From a virus, in the IMG/VR virus record IMGVR_UViG_3300028025_001937, positions 1-23,448 of that record: a DNA stretch of 23,448 bases. The stretch is one strand, 5' to 3'. Below, in pieces: positions 1-7,302 of this stretch. Every line of letters begins with the position of its first letter. The stretch's first letter is position 1. Both the position numbers and the translations under genes were made by a program. The notes below the pieces were generated by a model. It worked only from the letters and a program-made list of their open reading frames with translations. It was not told the origin of the DNA and made no database searches.

Positions 1-744
1 AAGATGCTGGAAAAATCCGCCGGACGTTCAAAAGAAATTAAAGACAAAGGCTTTGGTAAAGCACTGGCTGAGTTTGGTTTTCAAATGGCGGCTAATGCCG
101 CTGAACCCGGTCAAGCGGGTAACAAAGGTATCTTTGGTGTAATACGAAGCGCCGCAAAAGCATCTCCAACACTTGCCGCATCGGTTGCTAAGACTAATGA
201 GTTGGCTCAAGCCGCAGATGACAACCAGCAAAAACTTGCGATTGCTATGCAACAGTTCCAAATGGCGCAACGTAAAGGTGATAACGCTACAGCCCTAGGC
301 TGGGCGTCCCAAGTACGTCAGTTCCAACAAGTGGATAAACAAATCGCAGTACAGCGTGAACAACTTGACGTACAACGTCAACAATACGCCTCACAAGCTG
401 GCCTCGGTGCCGCACAACTGGCACAAAAAGAACGTCAGTTTGGTTCGCTCATGGACTACCGCAACAAAGCCGCAGATGCTCAAGCTAGAGCCGCAGATGC
501 ACGCATGATGGACGTACGCCGTAAAGCCACACTTGACTTTGATAACAACCCAAGAAACACGCGAAAAGAAGCGGAACTCATACAACAGTATGGGCCTATT
601 CAAGGTAAGTATCAATTTAATCAAATGCGTCAATCTGCAATCGGGGACGCACTGAGTGCCGCACGGGACCAACGTGGAGATATGGCTTCCGCAACTAGCG
701 GCGGTAGTGCAAAATCGGTGTTTGATCTGCTTGATGAAGGTTAA
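1..744 (+). CDS. Ala/Gln-rich coiled-coil virion-type protein, 5' end outside window
   Basis: The frame is open at the left edge (AAG, then ATG at base 4), so the true start may lie upstream; about 246 residues are visible. The protein is rich in Ala, Gln, Arg and Lys. A long heptad-like helix runs from about residue 65 to 170, with repeated Q/R patches such as QVDKQIAVQREQLDVQRQ. A small Gly/Ser-rich stretch and an acidic end (SVFDLLDEG) follow. There are no membrane segments or catalytic motifs. Its stop lies two bases before the giant gene, so the two are co-transcribed. Composition and position resemble the helical internal core or ejection proteins that precede the large internal virion protein in podoviruses, but this rests on style and context. 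A tail or scaffold-like protein is an alternative. Confidence 0.7.
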   Translation, partial: KMLEKSAGRSKEIKDKGFGKALAEFGFQMAANAAEPGQAGNKGIFGVIRSAAKASPTLAASVAKTNELAQAADDNQQKLAIAMQQFQMAQRKGDNATALGWASQVRQFQQVDKQIAVQREQLDVQRQQYASQAGLGAAQLAQKERQFGSLMDYRNKAADAQARAADARMMDVRRKATLDFDNNPRNTRKEAELIQQYGPIQGKYQFNQMRQSAIGDALSAARDQRGDMASATSGGSAKSVFDLLDEG

Positions 745-746
745 TT

Positions 747-3700
747 ATGATTGTCACACTGCCCAAAGTAGGGAATGTTGAATTTCCAGACAACCTAAGT
801 CCAGAGCAGTTCGATAATTTAGTCGGCAGACTGGCAGAAAAATACGACTTCAGTCTTCCTAAACCGGATGTTGGTTTGGGTGAGATTGCCAAGCGCGGTG
901 TCATGCGTGGTCTGGGAGAAACGGGTATTGCTCTTGGCGACACCATCCCTGCTATGGTCAGTTCTTTTGTGGGTGGGGACAAAGAGTACGCTGAACGTCA
1001 AATGAAAGAAGCGGAAGCAAGCCGCCAACTTCTACAGCAGAAATACCCAACGCGTTTCAAATCCTATAAAGACATCAACAGTCCGTTTGAGGCACTTGAG
1101 TACGGCGTTGAAACCTTGGGTGAACTCACACCTACTATTGCTACTTCAATAGTTCCCGGTGTAGGGGGTAGTATGTTGGGCGGGCGCTTGGCTGGCGGCG
1201 CGGCTTTCAAGGCGGCTACTGCCGCTGGCGTTCCTACTCGTGCAGGTCTGGCTGGTGTTGAGACTGCCGCAAAAGCTGGTGCGCAAAAGGGCATGTATGG
1301 TGGTGTGTTCATGGGCTCATTTGCTCAAAACGCACCCGAAGTGTTTGAAGGTATATACAGAGAAACTGGCAAGTTCGAGCCCGGTGTTGCCGCCCTAGCA
1401 GGTGGCTTCAGTGCCATATTGGACTCTGTGTTACCTGCTGGCGTGCTTAACTCACTAGGCTCATACGGCAAACTAAAAGTCATTGAGCAGATGGCTAAAG
1501 AGTCTGGTGCCGCACCAAAAGTTTGGAAGTACCTTGGCAAAGAAGTAGCCAAGTCTGCCGCTACTGAAGGGCTTACCGAGAGCGCACAAGAAGCCATCGG
1601 CGCATACGCCACACAAGTTGCTGGCAGTACAAAAGGTTTGCTTGACCCTGAGAACGTACAGAAGTACAAGGAAGCATTTGTTAAAGGTGCTGTGGGTGGT
1701 GCTGGCTTTGGAGTCCCCGGTGGTATAGCCGCCGCTCGTACAGCCAAGAAAGACTATGCAAACACACAAGAAGCCAACGAAGCACTGAAGCAACAGGCCG
1801 CGCAAGAAGAAGCGGCACGACTACAACCTACTGGCTTGCAAAACCAAATCGAAGGTCAGTTCCCAACAGCGGGCAATACGCAAGCTGATATGGAAGCCGC
1901 CCTTGCGGAGAACGATGCACGCAAAGCGCGTGAGATTGAAATCAATGCCTTGCAAGCCCGCATGGATGAGCAACGTCCCGGTTCACGAGCCTACGCTGAC
2001 TTAGAAGACGCAATTAAAAAAGCCAAGGCTAAAGACGCTGACGAAAATGCGGCTAAAGCGTCAGAGAGCGCGTTCGCTACTGCCAAGCCAACACCCGGTA
2101 CGGGCGGCATGTTTATGCCCGGAGTTGAGAAGCAACGCGTTGAGAACAAGATTAGCCAAGAACAAGGTTTACGTGGGTTCGCCTTTGGCGACATGGGTGC
2201 ACAGAACGCACCGAAAGACCCAGTAACAGAGCAAGTTCTCAAAGCCTTGCGTATCCCTGCACGTTCAAACCTTACTACTGAGTTGTTGGGTGTTGACATG
2301 GCTACCCCCGAAGGTGTGCGCAAATTTATACAGACAATGGAAGACCCGCAAAAGACGGGCACCATCAACATCAACGAAGATAACTACCAAAAAGTACTTG
2401 ACAGCCTATATGCTGATGGGCGTGGTGGTGAAGTCGAAGCCGCCCGTGCGGAATTACAAGCGGAGCCTATCTCTGAGAAAACACAGAAGCAACAATCAGC
2501 AACGCGTCAATTCGCCTTTGGAGACATCAATGCTGGACAACCTAACGCCCCAACAAGTGGAGCAGGCACTAGCGTGGCTCCACCACCCGATCAAGAAGGC
2601 ACCGCCACAGGAACTGGAGCACCTACAGGAGCTCGAGTGGTTTCTCCTAAGCCGGATGCTGGACTGCCTACTATCAGAGAAGCTGAACAGTCCGCTACAG
2701 TAAAAGAAACCAAAACTCAACACAAAACAACCTTTGAAGGTAAACCTGCAACGGTAACTATTGTTCGTGATGACACAGGAAAAGTTGTTGATACAAAAGT
2801 AAAAGTTGATGGTGAAAAATTTGCCGCACTAAACCTTGGGGCGCAGGGGGTAGTTACCGATGAACAGCTACTACAAAATTTAACTGATACAGAAATAATA
2901 GGTGGTGAAAATGCGGCTCCTGTTACTGTTGCTACTACTGATACTGCTCCTCTTGTTGTATCTGCTAAGGGACGAAAGGCTACTCCTATCAAGGCTACTG
3001 AGGCTGCCCCTGCCGAAACGGTGGAAGCACAGAATATTGCTAAGGTTAATAAAACTATAAAGTTTGGTGAAGACCTCAAGATTGCCGCTGAGAAATTAGG
3101 CCGCACTGCATCCCTCAAAGGGATGACCGAACTTGCCAAAGACGCTCACGCTTATTTCAGCAAGGTTCTACCTGAGTTGGCGCTTAAAGCGATTGCTAAC
3201 GACTTGGTATATCAGCCTACTGCCTATCGCAATTCCAAAATGAAGTCGTTCAAGGGTGCCCCAGAGATGACATTCGGCACACAAGCCGAGGCTGAGTTTT
3301 TCAAAGGACAAGGCGGTAAACACGCTAAGAACGCCGCACAGTGGGTGCGTCAGAACCTGTCGCCCGAAGCAATCGCATTCATGGACAAGCAGATTGCCCT
3401 GTACGAGAAAGAGAACGCCAGTTCTCAGGTGCACTACTCCAGAATTGATAAACAGCAAGGGGTCAAGAAAGCGACCAAGAAGCAGTTAGCGGATGAGGCT
3501 AAAGAAGCCGCCGCAGACAAGAAGAAAGTTTCTGTACAGAAGACGATTGACGATGTGTACTTTGGCGAAGCCACTGACGACGATTTAAACAACTTCATAA
3601 ACACAGGGCGCGAAGGATACTTCGCATCGCCTGAGACTGCCGCACTGCACGGTGAGGCGCATCCAGTTGTCTTACACATGTTGGAGCGTGGTGATGTTGC

Positions 3701-6700
3701 AGGGGCTCTACAAGCTCTTGCAGATTCCGGTTCTTCTGGTTTGGTACAACGTATTGCTGGTGCTTTGACTAAGTACTTAGGTGATGTGAAATTGGCAGTG
3801 GGCGAAGCCCGCTACGACCCAAAGACAAACACTATCTACTTACCTGCAAACGCCAGCGAGTACGAGATTTTGCATGAGGCCGCTCACGCCGCACTATCAC
3901 ATGTTTTGGCAAACCCATCACACCCGATCACCCGGAAGTTAAACAAACTTTTTGAGCAAATCAAGGGTGATATTGAAGGTGCGTATGGCGCTACAGACTT
4001 GCAAGAGTTTGCCGCTGAAATGTGGAGTAACGAAGTCTTCCGCACGCGCTTGAAAGAAATGCGCACCGAGTCCCCTAACCTGTCAATGTGGGACAAGATT
4101 GTTAACGTCCTGCGTAAATTGATGGGTTACGAGCCAAAGCAAACGAGTGTGGTGGATGCAGTTGACCAGATGCTCAATGCGATTATGGGTGCGCCCCCTG
4201 CCGCACGCTACGGCGAGTCCATGTATGCACAGTCAATCCACAAACCAAACATAGCGCAACAAGTTATGGCTGGTATGGACCACATTATTTCCAATCAGCC
4301 CGCCATGAACAGTGAACGCGCTGTGAAGTTCCTTGCCGCTACCGAACGCATGGGTATCAGTTTCCGTGAGGCTACTCAACGCTTCCTGAACTTGTCTGCT
4401 CTGGGTGAAGTTGGTGAAAAGATATTGGGTAAAGACTCAATGGACTTCGCCCGCTCTGTGGACGGCATGATTGGTTACCGTGAAGAGTTGCGTGCCAAGT
4501 TAAAGCCTATTGCTGACCGTCTAAACAAATACCGTCAGAACGCTAACTATGACGCATGGTCACGCCTTGTGCATGAATCGTCACGCTTGGACGTAAATCC
4601 AGAGGCTCCTATTAGCCAGTACAAAGGTGCGCCTGAGAGGGAAGCAGCCCATCGCCAGTTCTCCGCTGAGTTCAACAAACTCAATGACGAAGAAAAGCAG
4701 TTGTACCGTGACACATTCGGTGCATACCGTGGTTTGTTCAAAGAGTTAAAGGGGTCGTTGTATAGCAGTCTGAAGGAAACTTTTCCTGATGAGAAAGCGG
4801 CACTAAGTGCGTACAACAAGATCATTGACCAAATCACGAAGATGGGCATTGACCACTACGTGCCTCTGTACCGTCAGGGTACTTACTGGTTGACCTACAC
4901 CGACAAGACTAACGATGCCGTATCTAAGTTGTATAACAGCCAAGCTGAACGTGACTTTGCACGCCGCAAGTTAGAAGCAGAAGGTAATACAAACTTTGAT
5001 GAGTTCTCCCGCATTGACCAGTTCACCGTAAAGAATGTTCCACGTGGAACTATGGCGGCTCAGATTGTGAAGATCATGCGTGAGGGCAACGCCGATGATG
5101 AGGCTGTTAATAAGTTCTTGCAGTTAATCGTTGCCGCGATGCCAGAGGCTAGTTTGCTGAAATCTTTCCAAACACGTAAGGGTACGCTTGGTTATGAGAA
5201 CGATGTTGCCTTGGCATTTGGTAATGTGACTCAGAACGTAACCCGCCAGTTGGCTCTGATGCGCTATGGTGATCGTATGCGCCGTTTGGTTAGCAATATG
5301 AAAGAGACCGCCGCAGGTCTACGTGGGCAGAATCAAAACCGTGCAGTTGAATTGATTAACGAGTTTGAAGCACGTCAAGAATACGCTATGAACCCCAAGG
5401 TGTCTGACTGGGCACGCTATGCAAGTACTGGCGCGTTCTACTTCAACTTGGCTGGTAACGCATCATCTGCCGTGGTCAACACGTTGCAAACCCCTATGAT
5501 TGTTTACCCGCTTTTGTCGGGTAAGTATGGCTGGGCAAACTCAGGTCGTGCATTGTTGGCGGCATTGCAGTTATATAGAACCAGCGGTGCCAAGCGCGAA
5601 GTAATTGATATTAACGGCAACAAGTCCATGCAAGATAGTTGGTTGGAAGTTGGCCTATCTATCGACAACGCAGTCAGTATGGGCAAATCCCCGCAGTATG
5701 CCGCCTTGATGCAAAGGCTCAAAGACCTTGGGTTCCTGCAAACATCAACAGCTTATGACGCGTTGGATGTAAACGACAGGCCCGGAAAAGAACTTGATAA
5801 GACTGGAAACTTAGCGCACAAAACTGCGGTTATTTCCACATACATGTTCCATCATGCCGAGCGTATGAACCGTGAAATCACGGCAGTTGCCGCCTATGAG
5901 TTGGAGATGGGACGCCTCAAGAATAACAAGAAGTTGTCCGATGCCGAGAAGCAAGCGCAGGCTATTGAAGAAGCCATCAAAATGGTTACCTTTGCGCATG
6001 GTGCTGGTCATACTGAATCTGGGCCCAGCATCGGTCAGTCAGACATAGGTAAAGTTCTTACTGTGTTTAAGCGGTTTGGCTTCACCATGTACTACATGTT
6101 GTTCAACACCATGAACCGTGCGCTGCCAGTTAAAGGTGCCACAGGACAACAACTTGAGGAAATACAAGCCGCCCGTCGCCAGTTGTTAGGCGTATACGGC
6201 ACTGCCGCATTGTTTGCTGGGGTTAAGGGTTTACCCATGTATTGGATTATGGAAGCCGCCTACAACGCGCTTAATGATGACGACGAGGATGACTTTGATA
6301 CCGTCATGCGTAAATATCTTGGTGAGTTTGCGTTTAAGGGCCCAATCAACTACATCACGAACCTCGGCATTGCTGACCGTGTGGGTTGGACTGACTTAAT
6401 CTACCGTGAAAACAAGGGCGGTAAAGCAGACGCTAGTGCGTTGAGCCAAATTACCGAGGCGATATTTGGCGCACCATATGCCATAGTAAACAACATGTTC
6501 CGTGCGGCTGAACTGGCTAACGATGGGCACATGGAGCGTGCCATCGAGACTGCCCTACCTATTGCGTTACGTAACGTACTCAAGGGTGTTCGCTATGCCA
6601 CTGAGGGTGTAAATACTCTACGCGGTGACCCAGTGATGGGTGATGTGAATGGATACAACGCAGCTATGCAGGTCTTAGGTTTCGCACCTGCTGACTTGTT

Positions 6701-7004
6701 GGCACAGTATGAGATTAACGCTATTGCCAAGAAGCAAGGTGACGTGATTACCAAAGAAGAGCAGTCCTTGCTCAAGAAGTACTACGTTGCCCAGCGTGAA
6801 GGTGACTTTGAGCGTGCGGATAAGTTGGAAGAAAAACTGTTTGAGTTGGGCGATAAGTATCCCGAACTAAAAATAACAGGCAACACTCTCAACAAGTCTG
6901 TCAAGGCACGGGACAAAATTTCCGAAGACATGTACCACGGGGTGCAGTTGAACAAGAAGTTGCGCCCTCTCATCGAGCAGTCAATCCACGAACTGGAAGC
7001 CTAA
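747..7004 (+). CDS. Giant polyvalent/internal virion protein with HExxH metallopeptidase domain
   Basis: A 2085-residue protein; ATG has AAGG eight bases upstream. Residues 1-45 carry a short module (VEFPDNLSPEQFDNLV) of a type common at the N-terminus of phage ejection proteins. Residues about 48-335 are Gly/Ala-rich and hydrophobic (VPGVGGSMLGGRLAGGAAF) and could contact membrane. Residues about 340-830 are linker-like, with two copies of an FAFGD...NAP segment at 478 and 589. A zinc peptidase lies at about 960-1150: HEAAH gives H1043, E1044 and H1047, and E1087 or E1091 in LQEFAAEMW is the likely third ligand. The remaining roughly 900 residues are mainly helical, with an aromatic segment near 1780 (FTMYYMLFNTMNRALP). 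The architecture fits phage polyvalent proteins with LPD-type domains, injected with the DNA or lining the ejection channel. The peptidase may process virion or host proteins; the target is unknown. Confidence 0.85.
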   Translation: MIVTLPKVGNVEFPDNLSPEQFDNLVGRLAEKYDFSLPKPDVGLGEIAKRGVMRGLGETGIALGDTIPAMVSSFVGGDKEYAERQMKEAEASRQLLQQKYPTRFKSYKDINSPFEALEYGVETLGELTPTIATSIVPGVGGSMLGGRLAGGAAFKAATAAGVPTRAGLAGVETAAKAGAQKGMYGGVFMGSFAQNAPEVFEGIYRETGKFEPGVAALAGGFSAILDSVLPAGVLNSLGSYGKLKVIEQMAKESGAAPKVWKYLGKEVAKSAATEGLTESAQEAIGAYATQVAGSTKGLLDPENVQKYKEAFVKGAVGGAGFGVPGGIAAARTAKKDYANTQEANEALKQQAAQEEAARLQPTGLQNQIEGQFPTAGNTQADMEAALAENDARKAREIEINALQARMDEQRPGSRAYADLEDAIKKAKAKDADENAAKASESAFATAKPTPGTGGMFMPGVEKQRVENKISQEQGLRGFAFGDMGAQNAPKDPVTEQVLKALRIPARSNLTTELLGVDMATPEGVRKFIQTMEDPQKTGTININEDNYQKVLDSLYADGRGGEVEAARAELQAEPISEKTQKQQSATRQFAFGDINAGQPNAPTSGAGTSVAPPPDQEGTATGTGAPTGARVVSPKPDAGLPTIREAEQSATVKETKTQHKTTFEGKPATVTIVRDDTGKVVDTKVKVDGEKFAALNLGAQGVVTDEQLLQNLTDTEIIGGENAAPVTVATTDTAPLVVSAKGRKATPIKATEAAPAETVEAQNIAKVNKTIKFGEDLKIAAEKLGRTASLKGMTELAKDAHAYFSKVLPELALKAIANDLVYQPTAYRNSKMKSFKGAPEMTFGTQAEAEFFKGQGGKHAKNAAQWVRQNLSPEAIAFMDKQIALYEKENASSQVHYSRIDKQQGVKKATKKQLADEAKEAAADKKKVSVQKTIDDVYFGEATDDDLNNFINTGREGYFASPETAALHGEAHPVVLHMLERGDVAGALQALADSGSSGLVQRIAGALTKYLGDVKLAVGEARYDPKTNTIYLPANASEYEILHEAAHAALSHVLANPSHPITRKLNKLFEQIKGDIEGAYGATDLQEFAAEMWSNEVFRTRLKEMRTESPNLSMWDKIVNVLRKLMGYEPKQTSVVDAVDQMLNAIMGAPPAARYGESMYAQSIHKPNIAQQVMAGMDHIISNQPAMNSERAVKFLAATERMGISFREATQRFLNLSALGEVGEKILGKDSMDFARSVDGMIGYREELRAKLKPIADRLNKYRQNANYDAWSRLVHESSRLDVNPEAPISQYKGAPEREAAHRQFSAEFNKLNDEEKQLYRDTFGAYRGLFKELKGSLYSSLKETFPDEKAALSAYNKIIDQITKMGIDHYVPLYRQGTYWLTYTDKTNDAVSKLYNSQAERDFARRKLEAEGNTNFDEFSRIDQFTVKNVPRGTMAAQIVKIMREGNADDEAVNKFLQLIVAAMPEASLLKSFQTRKGTLGYENDVALAFGNVTQNVTRQLALMRYGDRMRRLVSNMKETAAGLRGQNQNRAVELINEFEARQEYAMNPKVSDWARYASTGAFYFNLAGNASSAVVNTLQTPMIVYPLLSGKYGWANSGRALLAALQLYRTSGAKREVIDINGNKSMQDSWLEVGLSIDNAVSMGKSPQYAALMQRLKDLGFLQTSTAYDALDVNDRPGKELDKTGNLAHKTAVISTYMFHHAERMNREITAVAAYELEMGRLKNNKKLSDAEKQAQAIEEAIKMVTFAHGAGHTESGPSIGQSDIGKVLTVFKRFGFTMYYMLFNTMNRALPVKGATGQQLEEIQAARRQLLGVYGTAALFAGVKGLPMYWIMEAAYNALNDDDEDDFDTVMRKYLGEFAFKGPINYITNLGIADRVGWTDLIYRENKGGKADASALSQITEAIFGAPYAIVNNMFRAAELANDGHMERAIETALPIALRNVLKGVRYATEGVNTLRGDPVMGDVNGYNAAMQVLGFAPADLLAQYEINAIAKKQGDVITKEEQSLLKKYYVAQREGDFERADKLEEKLFELGDKYPELKITGNTLNKSVKARDKISEDMYHGVQLNKKLRPLIEQSIHELEA

Positions 7005-7036
7005 AGAAAAAAACCCCCCAACTTTTGGTCGGGGGG
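7005..7036 (-). terminator. Intrinsic terminator of the minus-strand replication operon
   Basis: A run of six C (7014-7019) pairs with six G (7031-7036), with two more pairs possible inside. Read on the minus strand, the hairpin is followed at once by seven T, a C and more T, the standard Rho-independent pattern. On the plus strand it is followed by CTAGGAGAAGG with no U-tract, so it should stop mainly leftward transcription. It sits one base after the giant gene's stop codon, between convergent genes. Confidence 0.85.
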
Positions 7037-7098
7037 CTAGGAGAAGGCAACTACAAAGGAGAGAGGAGATCAGTTGCTAGGCGAACTCTAACACAAGA

Positions 7099-7302
7099 TC
7101 ATTTGACACGCCAGAACCTCACTCCATGCGTAGTGCCTTCGACACAAAAACGAAACTTGACTTTCATGCCCCGTTCCTTCGCGGCAGTGTCTATTTCATC
7201 TGATAACACGTTAGGTGTTAACGTCGGTATATAGAACGAGCTGCCGACTACGAATTTATGCCATTCAATAACAACGGGTACGTTGCTATTATAAATCGTC
7301 AT
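7099..7302 (-). CDS. Small protein of unknown function at the end of the replication operon
   Basis: A 67-residue protein of mixed aliphatic and aromatic content, basic at the end (RFCVEGTTHGVRFWRVK). ATG overlaps the last 14 bases of the primase-helicase gene in another frame, with no clear Shine-Dalgarno, so translation is probably coupled. I recognise no family. The pattern VIEWHKFVVGSSFYIPTL looks like beta strands and the gene lies correctly between the last operon gene and the terminator. An overlapping plus-strand frame here runs through the terminator and is not credible. Confidence 0.65.
   Translation of the reverse strand: MTIYNSNVPVVIEWHKFVVGSSFYIPTLTPNVLSDEIDTAAKERGMKVKFRFCVEGTTHGVRFWRVK

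Noticed and set aside
1325-1747. Long antisense frames beneath the giant gene
   Set aside because: They mirror the biased codon use of the real gene, have no ribosome sites and no protein-like motifs.
7047-7077. GCAACT/AGTTGC inverted repeat as a second terminator or operator
   Set aside because: Only six base pairs with a 19-base loop and no U-tract; could be chance.
7025-7234. 69-codon plus-strand frame after the giant gene
   Set aside because: It starts within the terminator stem and runs antisense to the more convincing 67-residue gene; composition is not protein-like.
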